A DNA stretch of 55,157 nucleotides. Source: an uncultured Prevotella sp. Lineage in GTDB: Bacteria > Bacteroidota > Bacteroidia > Bacteroidales > Bacteroidaceae. The stretch spans positions 1 to 55,157 of the forward strand of contig URCI01000015.1 in assembly GCA_900546345.1 (NCBI GenBank). Direction: 5' to 3'. This document shows positions 1 through 8,339 of the stretch, piece by piece (position 1 is the stretch's first letter; every line of letters begins with the position of its first letter). The notes below the pieces were generated by a model, which was given only the letters and a program-made list of their open reading frames with translations, searched no databases and was not told the origin of the DNA. The position numbers and the translations under genes were made by a program.

Positions 1-272
1 AACTGCATCCTCGTAATACCGGCGCTGTGGTTGAAGTCGAAGGAGTCGAGGTTGCTGGACCGCGGAAGTTTCGCTTTCTTGATGCGCCGTTGGAGCTCTC
101 TTTTTTGGCGTTCCTCCACCTCGGTCTTGAGGACGTTGAGTATAAAGTCCTGATAGGTGGGCTTGTCTATCTGCGCCTTGTGGAAGTAGTCGGAGCAGTT
201 CTGTGCGAAGTTGCTCAGACGAAGGCACTTTGCGTACGTACGGATGTCGTCCGTTATAAGGTTGCCGTTCAT
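1..272 (-). CDS. istB: IS21-family helper ATPase IstB, N-terminal part (cut by window edge)
   Basis: This is the first 90 or so residues of IstB, the AAA+ ATPase that assists the IS21 transposase by target selection and strand-transfer activation. The visible part begins MNGNLITDDIRTYAKCLRLS and contains the basic stretch RQKRELQRRIKKAKLP, typical of the IstB N-terminal domain that precedes the ATPase core. The ATPase motifs lie beyond the window. The start ATG overlaps the istA stop codon in an ATGA arrangement, the usual istA-istB translational coupling. Family assignment rests on this N-terminal sequence plus the position after istA. Whether the gene is intact cannot be seen. Confidence 0.85.
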   Translation of the reverse strand, partial: MNGNLITDDIRTYAKCLRLSNFAQNCSDYFHKAQIDKPTYQDFILNVLKTEVEERQKRELQRRIKKAKLPRSSNLDSFDFNHSAGITRMQ

Positions 273-1825
273 TCCGCACCTCCTTCCCCAATGATCTGCT
301 CATAATCCTTCACGGAGCGTTTCTCCGGCGTGATGTCCTGCTTGTTGAGTCCAGGCGGCACTACTTTGATGGTGGGTTCTGCCGAGTCAGTTTCCCGGTT
401 ACAGAGTCCCTTGGCAATTTCCTCCATCTTGGCGGCATTATAGACTTTTTGATCAGAATAGAGCTCGACGAGAGCTAAGGCAGAGTCCTTGTTGTAGTTG
501 GTCAGGAACGAGGCCATGGCCTTGACGCTTTTGGCGTAGTAGCGCGGCCGATCGTACTTCAACTCGGCAAGGAACTTGGAGAGCATGCAGTCCTCGCCCC
601 ACTGTCCAAGGTACTCGTGCAGTATCTTCTCTGATTCCAGCATGTCACGCTGCTTGACGGTCGCGTGCCCCTCCATAGTGATATGCATTCCCTTCAAGGG
701 GCTGATTTCATGGCGTGTGATGAGCGTGTTGCTGTCCTCGTCATAGATGGCCAGCTGGTTGGCGTCCAAGTCTTTGGAAACGAGTACTTTGGTGCCTTTC
801 CCTTTGTAAGTACCAGACGGGAGATCGTAGGTGTTGCTGTGGTAGAGGATGGTATTGTCGCTCCTTACCGTATAGGCGCGCAGATCAGCTTTGGGCTCTT
901 CCACCGACAACGTATAGGGCAGAAGGTGCTTGCGCTCCTCCTCGAAGACATCAGCGGGAACGAGCCGTGTCATCGCATGAGGCTTGGCGTTTGCCGTGCG
1001 GCCCAGCCAGCCGATGGCCTGCTCATTGAGCAGCTCTATGTTCTGATAGACACGCCCACGGAGAAAGTTGTTTTTCACATACCCTACTGCATTCTCTACC
1101 TTGCCCTTGGTCTGAGGGTCTCTGGGCATGGCGAACACAGGCTCAAAGCCCGCCTCTGCTATAAACTTGGCCATCTCGTCTGTCGTCTTGTAGTCGCCAT
1201 AGTTTTCGTCAGACAGCAGTTTACAGTCCTGGTCATAGAGTATCTTCCGGGGCATGCCACCGAAGTATTTGAAGGCCAAGTGATGGGCATAGACTGTCGT
1301 CTTTGCGGTGAAGGGAACGTTCTGCAGATAGACGAACTTGTAACGCGAGCGGCTCAGCACCATGACGAAGGCATGCACCTTGACACGGTGGCCGCTTGAT
1401 GTGCGCAGCCATTTCTCACCATAGTCAACCTGTGCCTGCTCCCCATACTCGCATTCCGGCAGCTTGTGCATCTGGCGCACCGGCTCGGACATGACAGGGA
1501 TGTCCTCCTCCTCACGGACACGCATGACGTAATTGTACACGGTGCGGTCTGACACATACGGCATGTCAGGGAAGTTCTCCAGCAGGTGGTCTTTCACCTG
1601 GGCGCACGACAGGTAAGGCGCGTCCTGGAGGTCCTTGGTGATAAAGCCGCGGTAGCTGTCCAACTTATGCTTCCGCTGGAGCTGGATACCCTGGACGCGC
1701 TCCTTGAACTCGGCCTCGCTCATCATCTGATAGCGGCGGACCGTCGAACGATTGACATCTAACAGTGCAGCTATCTGCACCTGAGTTAGGTTCTTTCGAG
1801 ATAATTCATTAATTTTGTACCACAT
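269..1825 (-). CDS. istA: IS21-family transposase IstA (DDE integrase)
   Basis: IstA is the DDE transposase of IS21 elements. The 518-residue protein has an N-terminal helix-turn-helix (about 12-35, QVQIAALLDVNRSTVRRYQ) and a second HTH-like region near 75-105. An rve-type catalytic core follows: D134 in QVDYG, an aspartate in LYDQD (198/200) and E244 in KGKVEN. The C-terminal half resembles the usual IstA Mu-like beta-barrel region. I chose the ATG at 1825 (MWYKINELSR) because the open frame upstream, to 1954, runs into the terminal-repeat zone and has no family resemblance. Its stop overlaps the istB start by ATGA. The frame is uninterrupted, so the transposase could be functional if istB is complete. 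Confidence 0.93.
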   Translation of the reverse strand: MWYKINELSRKNLTQVQIAALLDVNRSTVRRYQMMSEAEFKERVQGIQLQRKHKLDSYRGFITKDLQDAPYLSCAQVKDHLLENFPDMPYVSDRTVYNYVMRVREEEDIPVMSEPVRQMHKLPECEYGEQAQVDYGEKWLRTSSGHRVKVHAFVMVLSRSRYKFVYLQNVPFTAKTTVYAHHLAFKYFGGMPRKILYDQDCKLLSDENYGDYKTTDEMAKFIAEAGFEPVFAMPRDPQTKGKVENAVGYVKNNFLRGRVYQNIELLNEQAIGWLGRTANAKPHAMTRLVPADVFEEERKHLLPYTLSVEEPKADLRAYTVRSDNTILYHSNTYDLPSGTYKGKGTKVLVSKDLDANQLAIYDEDSNTLITRHEISPLKGMHITMEGHATVKQRDMLESEKILHEYLGQWGEDCMLSKFLAELKYDRPRYYAKSVKAMASFLTNYNKDSALALVELYSDQKVYNAAKMEEIAKGLCNRETDSAEPTIKVVPPGLNKQDITPEKRSVKDYEQIIGEGGAE

Positions 1826-1970
1826 TGCGGTAAATGAGATTAAATTGTTTACTGTCTTGTAAGGCATAATCGTCTTTTTAGCGACTTCGAACATCACTAA
1901 GTTAAGACTTTTATGCCTTTTATACAAACTCAGAACACACAATTTAATCGCCAATGTTGCATCCTTATTT

Positions 1971-2050
1971 GCCGGAAATGCTACATTGCTAATTTCCGAA
2001 ATCTGCTACATTCATTTTTCCGAAATCTGCTACATTGCTAATTTCTGAAA
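1971..2050. repeat. Multiple terminal repeats of the IS21 element
   Basis: The 20-mer TTTCCGAAATCTGCTACATT occurs perfectly at 1993-2012 and 2017-2036 (24-bp offset). A shortened inner copy (GGAAATGCTACATTGCTAA) lies at about 1974-1992 and a partial outer copy (GCTAATTTCTGAAATTTG) at about 2037-2054. Several short repeats at each end are a known hallmark of IS21-family elements, where they bind the transposase. Confidence 0.75.
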
Positions 2051-2081
2051 TTTGTTGGTGCAAAGATACCGATTACAGTCG

Positions 2082-2829
2082 GTCTTAATCGAACCTTTAT
2101 GGAATTGAAACACAAGAAGTCGGAGGGTGAGGGCGCTGACGAACTGGCGTCTTAATCGAACCTTTATGGAATTGAAACGGAAAAAATCGGGTACATCAAG
2201 CAACAGCAGTCGCTGTCTTAATCGAACCTTTATGGAATTGAAACTTGTCTGTGCGATCACGCTGATCACCCTCGGATCGTCTTAATCGAACCTTTATGGA
2301 ATTGAAACAAAAGCACGGTACCGAGATCCACGTCCATGGCAACGTCTTAATCGAACCTTTATGGAATTGAAACGGTATAATGCACATCCGGTTTGAATCC
2401 CCATCGAGTCTTAATCGAACCTTTATGGAATTGAAACACAGGACTCTACATGATCGATGTCGACGGCGTGGGTCTTAATCGAACCTTTATGGAATTGAAA
2501 CTTGACACGGACGGGGTATTGATGAAAAACGACGTTAGTCTTAATCGAACCTTTATGGAATTGAAACTGGGAAAAGCGCCCTCTTCCGACGAGGAAAAAG
2601 ACAAGTCTTAATCATACCTTTATGGAATTGAAACTGTCGTACAGCCCAGTGCCGCCAAATCCTGCGGTGTCTTAATCGTACCTTTATGGAATTGAAACGA
2701 GGCCCCGGGATATATTGAGAAGTTACCGCGATTGTCTTAATCGTACCTTTATGGAATTGAAACAGTCCATATTCATGCGGCTGCGTCCTGTACCGTCATG
2801 TCTTAATCGTACCTTTATGGAATTGAAAT
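2082..2829 (+). CRISPR. CRISPR array, 12 repeats of 30 bp and 11 spacers
   Basis: The repeats begin GTCTTAATCGAACC and end GGAATTGAAAC. They start at 2082, 2149, 2215, 2279, 2344, 2408, 2472, 2538, 2605, 2669, 2734 and 2800. Spacers are 34-37 bp and all different. Repeats 1-8 are identical. Repeat 9 reads CATACC and repeats 10-12 read CGTACC where 1-8 have CGAACC, and the last repeat ends in T instead of C. The ATTGAAAC end is the 5' handle typical of type I-B and type III systems, so transcription should run left to right. Both the handle and the degenerate right-hand repeat place the leader on the left, where the IS21 element now sits. No cas gene is in the window, so the subtype is not determined. 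Confidence 0.98.
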
Positions 2830-2888
2830 ATGTAGAGAATATTGTAAAAGCTACCGTTGAAGACAGACAGTTCTGACTTTTATACAAA

Positions 2889-3030
2889 CGTCTCAGCGTC
2901 TCACCGTCTCAATCAAAAAAAGTGTCACACATCCCTTCTTACATATCTTATAACTAATTAATAATTAGATAGTTATATAAATAGAAAGAGACTATGAACC
3001 CTATTAATAAACCACTGAGACGCTGAGACG
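2889..3030. repeat. 15-bp perfect inverted repeat around an AT-rich stretch
   Basis: CGTCTCAGCGTCTCA at 2889-2903 is the exact reverse complement of TGAGACGCTGAGACG at 3016-3030. A third related CGTCTC lies at 2905-2910. The ~110 bp between the arms are strongly AT-rich (TAATTAATAATTAGATAG). Iteron-like arms around AT-rich DNA could be a binding site or a remnant of a mobile element. No gene is recognisable between them. Confidence 0.6.
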
Positions 3031-3042
3031 AGCAGTAGCAAG

Positions 3043-3144
3043 ATGAAATTCTATAAGAAACTTATAGATAAGGAGTTACCTTACTTCAAATTCTGTAGCT
3101 CCTACAATGCCGAGACTCGGAAACGGCGCAGAATCCATGAATGA
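3043..3144 (+). other. Short open frame of 33 residues, possible remnant
   Basis: The frame reads MKFYKKLIDKELPYFKFCSS and then a basic end (ETRKRRRIHE). It begins 12 bp after the right arm of the inverted repeat. The composition looks protein-like, but it is too short to assign and has no clear ribosome-binding site. It may be the N-terminal scrap of a gene once linked to the inverted repeats. No function is claimed. Confidence 0.25.
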
Positions 3145-3427
3145 TCGCTGACACAAATGTCAAAAGACATGCGACAGCCCCTCGTTCGGAGATCTCCCCT
3201 GTAAGAGGCGCACACGTGCGTGGCGCTGAATCTCAGTAGCCCGATCTCACTTTCAAGGAGCTATGCGGCATGAGGCCCCACCTCATGGCAGAAATGGGGA
3301 GCGGAGCGACCCGGACGGCGAGTTACGCGGCACCACGGCCTGTGCAATCCCGGACGGATATCGAACGCTGCTCGAAGGAACAGCGCATTCCCGAAAAGCT
3401 CAGGAGGGTTAGATTTATCCGCCCACG
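3145..3427. other. Non-coding stretch with one hairpin
   Basis: No convincing gene is seen on either strand. A perfect 7-bp hairpin (CATGAGG, CCCCA loop, CCTCATG) lies at 3269-3287. The region follows the CRISPR array and precedes the end of the YhcH-family gene. Confidence 0.5.
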
Positions 3428-3871
3428 CTATTTCTCCACCTTAAACACGGCCTTGTGGATCATGCCCTCGGCGATGCAGGGAGCGTGGCCGTCCTGCGGG
3501 AAGAAGATGGCAAACTCGCCGGGCTCCACCGTCACACGGCTGCGCGGGCTGACACCCGGCACCTTGGCAATATCCTTCTCTGTGTCGTAGCTCACCACCG
3601 GCAGGTCTGCCACCGGCGTGTAGCCATACGTCTCGGCCCGGTTCAGCGGCACCTGTACGTCGATCATCCGGCGGTGGTACTCGATGACAGCCTCGTCGGG
3701 GCGCTTGCCGCGGTCATCCTCCACGTTGACATACAGCCGGCTGCCCATGATCTCATGTCGCCCGTTCTCCAACTTGTTCAGGTCGTGCTGCCCGATCCAT
3801 GCCGCCACCTCTTTCAGCAGCGGGCTCAGGGACTCATACAGTCCCAGATTCTCCAGTTTGTCTACGATCAT
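3428..3871 (-). CDS. YhcH/YjgK/YiaL (DUF386) family protein
   Basis: A 147-residue single-domain cupin-like protein, the usual length for the YhcH/YjgK/YiaL family, whose members are tied to sugar and sialic-acid metabolism or act on biofilm (TabA). Family features visible are the start MIVDKLENLGLY, the strand-rich core RLYVNVEDDRGKRPDEAVIEYH, the P-x-x-x-E-x-GY stretch and the late EPGEFAIFFPQDGHAPCI motif. There H and E/D residues form the metal-binding cupin site in known members. I chose ATG 3871 because it matches family N-termini and follows a good promoter; a longer frame to 4078 reads into repeats. It has no signal peptide, so it is probably cytoplasmic. The precise substrate is unknown. 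Confidence 0.9.
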   Translation of the reverse strand: MIVDKLENLGLYESLSPLLKEVAAWIGQHDLNKLENGRHEIMGSRLYVNVEDDRGKRPDEAVIEYHRRMIDVQVPLNRAETYGYTPVADLPVVSYDTEKDIAKVPGVSPRSRVTVEPGEFAIFFPQDGHAPCIAEGMIHKAVFKVEK

Positions 3872-3908
3872 CGTTTTTGTTTTTTCGGTTATATAAATTC
3901 TGATGCTA

Positions 3909-3940
3909 CAAAGGTATAAATAGTTTTGCACTTCAACAAA
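3909..3940 (-). promoter_or_regulatory. Bacteroidota-type promoter for the YhcH-family gene
   Basis: On the minus strand TTTG (3937-3940), a 20-nt spacer and TACCTTTG (3909-3916) match the Bacteroidota sigma-ABfr consensus. The box lies 37 nt before the ATG at 3871. Confidence 0.75.
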
Positions 3941-3992
3941 AAAAACACGGGGCAGTGGAGATTTTTTCCGCAGGCGAGAGGAGGGATGGAGA

Positions 3993-4310
3993 TCAAGGAT
4001 GTTAGGGCGGGCACGGTGACGTTGGCTGACTGCCGACGAGGTATGCAAGACGTTGCTCAAGGATGTTAGGGCGGGCACGGAGACCCGCCCCTACAGCGAA
4101 ACCAACGAGCCCATATGAGGGCAGCGTAGGGGAAACCAACGAGGCAACATGGGAGACAGCGTAGGGGCGGGTCTTGTGCCCGCCCTAACAGCGAAACCAG
4201 CCATACCATATGAGGACAGCGTAGGGGCGGGTCTTGTGCCCGCCCTAACAGCGATACCAGCAATGCCACATGAGGGCAGCGTAGGGGCGGGTCTTGTGCC
4301 CGCCCTAACC
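3993..4310. repeat. Cluster of modular palindromic intergenic repeats
   Basis: Three near-identical 60-bp units have CAGCGTAGGGG at 4157, 4217 and 4277. Each contains an imperfect palindrome (TAGGGGCGGGTC, TTGT, GCCCGCCCTA). A shorter unit at 4122 lacks about 25 bp, the palindromic module, so that AAACC follows CAGCGTAGGGG directly. An inverted palindrome copy lies at about 4066-4094. A 24-bp sequence beginning TCAAGGATGTTAGGG is present at both 3993 and 4057. Apparent open frames across the block are translations of the repeat. Related short copies recur at 6751, 6785 and 8444. Confidence 0.9.
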
Positions 4311-4463
4311 CCTGCCTTTTCCGCTGCGTGGCTAACTATATTTTTTATTTTACAGAAAATAGAGGAAAATTGCGTCTCCGACACATAAAATAGCCCGCGG
4401 CGCATAAAATCCCGGCACCGCCTTGGGATGTCTCAAAAGTGGTCAGAGGATATGACGGGGGAA
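4311..4463. repeat. Intergenic repeat copy 1 (GCGTGGCTAACTATA element)
   Basis: The 29 bp at 4324-4352 (CTGCGTGGCTAACTATA followed by a T-rich run) recur exactly at 6704-6732, on the other side of the receptor gene and in the same orientation. The similarity extends weakly about 15 bp upstream. No gene is seen here. Confidence 0.8.
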
Positions 4464-6566
4464 CTATCGGATGATGCCCGTGTCGGTGTCGGTCCTCTGC
4501 CGGTTCTTGCGGCTGACATTGCGGTAGCGCTGGCCGCCCGAGAGCTGACAGGAGACGGTGAGGCTGAGCAGCTGGCCGTCGTTGCGGCTGTGGAGCACGT
4601 CGGTCTTGTGGAGGTCGGCATTGATAAGCTCGGCCTTGCGGATGCGGGGGTTGTGGCTGAAGGGATTGAGGCATGCTAAGGAGAAGTTCCAGGCGCGGAG
4701 CTGATAGCCCACCTGGAAGGACAGGGTAGCGCTGTTGTTGCCCTTGGTCTCGCCCTCGAGCCAGCGGTAGCCACCGTCGAAGTCGCCCACCAATGACCAG
4801 TTGCCGAGAAAGAGCTGGGCGGTGAGGCCACCCGTGTAGCTGGTGTAGTGGTGCTTGTAGTCGTCGCCGTAGTTCAGGCAACGGTAGATGCCCACATTGC
4901 CGTTGACGATGAAGCGGTCGGGGACGACGGTCCACTGCGCCTCGTCGACGACATAGAACAGGTTGATGCCGCGCTGGTTGGTCTGGGTATAGAGAAACCG
5001 GTCGTCGGCCGTGCGGGTGTAGAGCGCCATGTTGCAATGAGGGTTGCGGCGGTAGTAGGCCGTGAGACTGTTGTAGAGCGAGGGTGCGGAGTAGGCCAAC
5101 CGCCAGGTGTGCTCCCGGCGCTTGGGTTGCCGGAGATCGGGATTGCCCACCGTCCACTCACGTGCGTTCTGCCGGATGCGGGTGTCGCTGAGCATGGCCA
5201 CACGCGAGATCCACTGCGAGACCTCGTAGCTATAGCTGAAGGTGAAATGCTTGTCGATAGTCCAGGCAAGGTTGACCTTCGGCCGGAGGAAGTGGAAGTC
5301 GTAGGTGTGGGAGCCCTGGCGGTAGTGCAGATTGTTATAGCCCAGTCCCGCCGTGTAGCGGAAGTGCCACAGCGAGCCGCTGAGTTGCGAGAAGAGATAA
5401 ACCTGCGAGGTGATGGTCTTGGTCTGCGCACCGACATCACCCGTATAGGTGTTGTCGACATATTTCTGCTGGTAGTTGGCTCCTGCCGAGAGGGTGAAGG
5501 GTTTGAGCCGATGGGTATAGACGGCTTCCGACCACAGCGACCAGGTGTGGCCGTCGACGGCGTAGGCATAGGGCGACCCCTCGTCGTAAGCGTTGTGGGC
5601 AGTGGTATAGATATAGGTGGTGGTGGCGTTGGCCATGAACGACTGCCGGCTGCCGAGGCGGCGGTAGAGATAGAGGTCGAGCACAGGCGAGAAGTCGCGG
5701 CTGCGGTCGGTCTGTGTGGCGGTCTGACTGCTGAGCACGGAGGCTTCGGGCAGGAGCGTCTGCGTGGTGATGAGTCTGACATCCCGCTCAGTGGGCGTGT
5801 GGTCGAGCGATGTGGCGAGTGTGGCCTGGAAGACGTTGTCGGTGGTGTCGGCAAGGTTGTAGGTCAACTGAATGTTGTGGCTGAAGTTGCGGTCACGGCT
5901 TTCGAGGTCGTTGCGGGTGACGCGCTCCACGCTGCCGTCGGAGAGCGTGTAGTCGGCAGTCTCGTCGCGCCGGTTGCCCTTGAAGTCCTTGTAGCCGAAG
6001 TCGTAGGACAGTGCCAGCTGGCTGTTGCCCGAGTTGTATTTGCCATAGACGGTGTTGCTGCCGCGCCAGTCAGTGAGCAGGTTGGTAGCGTCCAAGCCAA
6101 GTTCGTAGCCCTGCGTGCTTCGCCGCGTGTGGATGTTGATGACAAACTTGATGCCGTCGCCGTAGCGTACGCCGGGATTGTCGATATAGTCGATGCTGCT
6201 GATGCGCTTCGTGTCGAGGGCAGCCAAGTCGTTGGGGGTGGCCTTGGCGCCGTCGATGCGTATCTGCACGCTGCCGTCGGGAGCCACGGGCGTGATGGTG
6301 CGTGTGATGGCATTCACCTTGAGTCCCTGCATGGGCATCATGGCCAACAACTGATAAACGTTGGCGGAGTGCTGCATTTGTGCGGCTGAGGGCAGGAAGA
6401 GCTTGCCGTCGGGGCGGTCGACGACGCGTGCCGCCTTCACCTCCACCTCCTGGAGGGTTTGCGGTGTCTTAGTTTCCTGTTGCTTTTTTTGCTGCGTCTT
6501 TGCCTCCTGTGCCTGAAGCGGTGCGACGAGCATGAGGCAGAGCAAGCCTGTCAATGTTGTTTTCAT
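4464..6566 (-). CDS. Outer-membrane beta-barrel / TonB-dependent receptor-like protein
   Basis: A 700-residue protein with signal peptide (1-19, cleaved after PLQAQ), a glutamine-rich linker, a plug-like domain (about 38-150) and a long C-terminal barrel. Plug features are LQEVEVKAARVVDRPDGK, GSVQIRIDGAKATPNDLAAL and IDYIDNPGVRYGDGIKFVINI. The barrel shows many alternating aromatic strands (YGKYNSGNSQLALSYDF). The architecture matches the OMP_b-brl_3 family, TonB-receptor relatives that lack a CarboxypepD_reg domain. The substrate is unknown. A TAACTTTG -10-like box lies at 6598-6605, 31 nt before the start. The gene lies downstream of DUF3843 and a membrane regulator on the same strand and is flanked by direct copies of an intergenic repeat, so local recombination could delete or move it. 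Confidence 0.85.
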   Translation of the reverse strand: MKTTLTGLLCLMLVAPLQAQEAKTQQKKQQETKTPQTLQEVEVKAARVVDRPDGKLFLPSAAQMQHSANVYQLLAMMPMQGLKVNAITRTITPVAPDGSVQIRIDGAKATPNDLAALDTKRISSIDYIDNPGVRYGDGIKFVINIHTRRSTQGYELGLDATNLLTDWRGSNTVYGKYNSGNSQLALSYDFGYKDFKGNRRDETADYTLSDGSVERVTRNDLESRDRNFSHNIQLTYNLADTTDNVFQATLATSLDHTPTERDVRLITTQTLLPEASVLSSQTATQTDRSRDFSPVLDLYLYRRLGSRQSFMANATTTYIYTTAHNAYDEGSPYAYAVDGHTWSLWSEAVYTHRLKPFTLSAGANYQQKYVDNTYTGDVGAQTKTITSQVYLFSQLSGSLWHFRYTAGLGYNNLHYRQGSHTYDFHFLRPKVNLAWTIDKHFTFSYSYEVSQWISRVAMLSDTRIRQNAREWTVGNPDLRQPKRREHTWRLAYSAPSLYNSLTAYYRRNPHCNMALYTRTADDRFLYTQTNQRGINLFYVVDEAQWTVVPDRFIVNGNVGIYRCLNYGDDYKHHYTSYTGGLTAQLFLGNWSLVGDFDGGYRWLEGETKGNNSATLSFQVGYQLRAWNFSLACLNPFSHNPRIRKAELINADLHKTDVLHSRNDGQLLSLTVSCQLSGGQRYRNVSRKNRQRTDTDTGIIR

Positions 6567-6810
6567 CTTTGCTTCTACGTTTTTCTGTTAGCAAGCACAA
6601 AGTTACGGAAAAGGCTGTGATAAAGAGGAAAAAAGACACTGACAGTTGTCTGACATTTCACAAAAGCTTCACCTCTACCGCCCTCTCGCCCCTGACTTTG
6701 CCACTGCGTGGCTAACTATATTTTTTATTTTAAAGAAAGCCACATGGGGGCAGCGTAGGGGAAACCTGCCATGCCGCATGGGGACAGCGTAGGGGATGTC
6801 GGGGGTGGGC
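6567..6810. repeat. Intergenic repeats, copy 2 (29-bp element plus CAGCGTAGGGG units)
   Basis: The region carries the second copy of the 29-bp element (6704-6732) and two short-form repeat units (CAGCGTAGGGG at 6751-6761 and 6785-6795, 34 bp apart), both without the palindromic module. It also holds the upstream sequence of the barrel gene. Confidence 0.8.
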
Positions 6811-8304
6811 TTAGTATTGGTTCCTTCTATTGTAGCGCATGTAGAAGTTCATGTCGGCGAGTCGCTGCTGATGGGTGCTGTGCTGACTGAAGGCGAAGTG
6901 GTGCTCAGCATCGGGAAGGAGGTCGTGGCTGACAAGGTAGTTGACCATGGCGGTGGTGGCTCCGTTGGCATTCCACAGGATGTTGATGGCCTCGTCCTTG
7001 GCCTGTTCGGCATCGTAGTAGGGGTTGTCGGGATCCTTGATGCACTTCTCGATGTTCTGCGCGAAATACTGCGGGTCGGTCTTGTCCTCAGTGTCGATGA
7101 ACATGCAGGGTGTCTGGAACTTGGAGAGCACGCTGTCGGCATAGGCCTGTTCGGAGATCTTGAGGGTGTCGTGGAGATAGGCTTTCATCTCGTTGGCATC
7201 CTTGAAGTAGACGAGCCGCCGGCCGCCGGTGCGCTCAAGCAGTGTGTCGGCGCTCATAGTAGTCGTGCCGGATGTGGCGCTGTCGGCCGCCCGGCTCTTT
7301 TCCCAATCCTCATCGGTGAGCTTCAGCGGGACGAGCAGTCCGTTGAGGTGCCAGGCGCCGAGGTAGTAGACAAAGCCCGCATAGAGGCAGTTGTGCTGAC
7401 GGAGCACTTCCGCGTCGATGTTGAGCTCGCTGCGTGACACCTGGATGCTGCGTCCCAGGGTGCTGTCGAGCGTCAGGGGGTCAGCGTCGGGATCGGCAAA
7501 GCGGTAGGTGCCGAGTGGCAGGGTGTCGATGTCGGCAAGGGCCGTGGCGATGTCGTCGTGTCCCGTGGAGGCAGCGATCTGCCGGAGCCATTCATAGGGT
7601 TTCAGGGCGAGGGGTCCTACCTGGTCGTAGAACTTGATGTCGGAGATGATGAAATACTCACGCATGGAAGGTGCCAGGCCGTCGAAGAGCCCGATGTCTC
7701 TGAGCTGCTTGCTTTTCTCGGCGAGGGCCTTGCTGAGCCATGATCCGGCGGTGATGTAGCATCCGGCGATCATCCAGTCGAGGACGCTGCGCAGTTCGTT
7801 GAATCCCTCGGTGGCGTAGTGGAGCATGTCGTCCATGGACTTCTTGGCCTCCTCGTTGATGGGTGCGTGCTCGAAGGCGTCGCTGAGGATGCGGTAGGCT
7901 TCCTGCCCCATATCGGCGAGCAGTCGGTCGGTCTCGAAGATGCGGTCGGGGAAGAGGTCGTTGGCGACATCCCAGATGAGGTAGCGCACGGCATCGAGGC
8001 TGGGCTCGTCGGGGTAGTAGTCCTCATCGGCGTGGTACATCGGTACGGGGTGGCCGTAAAGCTGCATGCACTTGTCGGAGAAGGCGCGCCACACGCCCAT
8101 GTCGGCGACGACGTCCTCGAAATAGCAGGTGAGCTTGCGTGCCAGGGTGCGTGTGAAGTTCTTGTCGGGGATGTCCTTGCCCACGAAGGTGCGCAGCCGG
8201 TCGAAGAGCTGGTTGGCGAAACGTGTATAATAGGGGTCAGTGGCACAGGCGCTCAGTCCGGGATGTGCCAGTCGGATCTCTTGGGTAGTAATGATTCCTT
8301 TCAT
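6811..8304 (-). CDS. DUF3843 family protein
   Basis: A 497-residue soluble protein without signal peptide or membrane segments. The opening MKGIITTQEIRLAHPGLSA, then TDPYYTRFANQLFDRL, and the acidic YHADEDYYPDEPSLDAVRYL match my recollection of DUF3843, an uncharacterised Bacteroidota family. The second half contains a conserved-looking CLYAGFVYYLGAWHLNGLLVP segment and ends with a small domain (SKFQTPCMFIDTED to NRRNQY) that may bind nucleic acid or protein. I do not know its function. It has its own strong promoter and lies between a membrane winged-helix regulator and an outer-membrane barrel on the same strand. A functional link between them is only suggested by position. Confidence 0.7.
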   Translation of the reverse strand: MKGIITTQEIRLAHPGLSACATDPYYTRFANQLFDRLRTFVGKDIPDKNFTRTLARKLTCYFEDVVADMGVWRAFSDKCMQLYGHPVPMYHADEDYYPDEPSLDAVRYLIWDVANDLFPDRIFETDRLLADMGQEAYRILSDAFEHAPINEEAKKSMDDMLHYATEGFNELRSVLDWMIAGCYITAGSWLSKALAEKSKQLRDIGLFDGLAPSMREYFIISDIKFYDQVGPLALKPYEWLRQIAASTGHDDIATALADIDTLPLGTYRFADPDADPLTLDSTLGRSIQVSRSELNIDAEVLRQHNCLYAGFVYYLGAWHLNGLLVPLKLTDEDWEKSRAADSATSGTTTMSADTLLERTGGRRLVYFKDANEMKAYLHDTLKISEQAYADSVLSKFQTPCMFIDTEDKTDPQYFAQNIEKCIKDPDNPYYDAEQAKDEAINILWNANGATTAMVNYLVSHDLLPDAEHHFAFSQHSTHQQRLADMNFYMRYNRRNQY

Positions 8305-8339
8305 GGTTTTGGTTGATTGTTGTTTTGTTTTTCAGCCCA

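Larger units (their letters stand above)
1..2055 (-). mobile_element. IS21-family insertion sequence, left part outside window
   Basis: The element comprises istA, istB and the terminal-repeat region upstream of istA. The exact outer end is not fixed. IS21 elements start with TG, and candidate TG ends on the minus strand lie between about 2034 (TGTAGCAGATTTCGG) and 2062 (TGCACCAACAAATTTC). The other end and the target-site duplication are outside the window. The element sits on what should be the leader side of the CRISPR array. Boundaries are inferred; family membership is clear from the two genes and the repeated ends. Confidence 0.85.

Noticed and set aside
2030..2387. Open frames across the CRISPR repeats
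   Set aside because: They are translations of the 30-bp repeats and spacers, which are non-coding.
4066..4405. Open frames with repeated AGTRPAPTL-like peptides
   Set aside because: They arise from the 60-bp palindromic repeats; no start signal and no family match.
4848..6389. Long plus-strand open frame (513 codons) opposite the receptor gene
   Set aside because: It is antisense to a well-supported receptor. Its valine-rich composition is typical of a mirror frame of a GC-rich gene.
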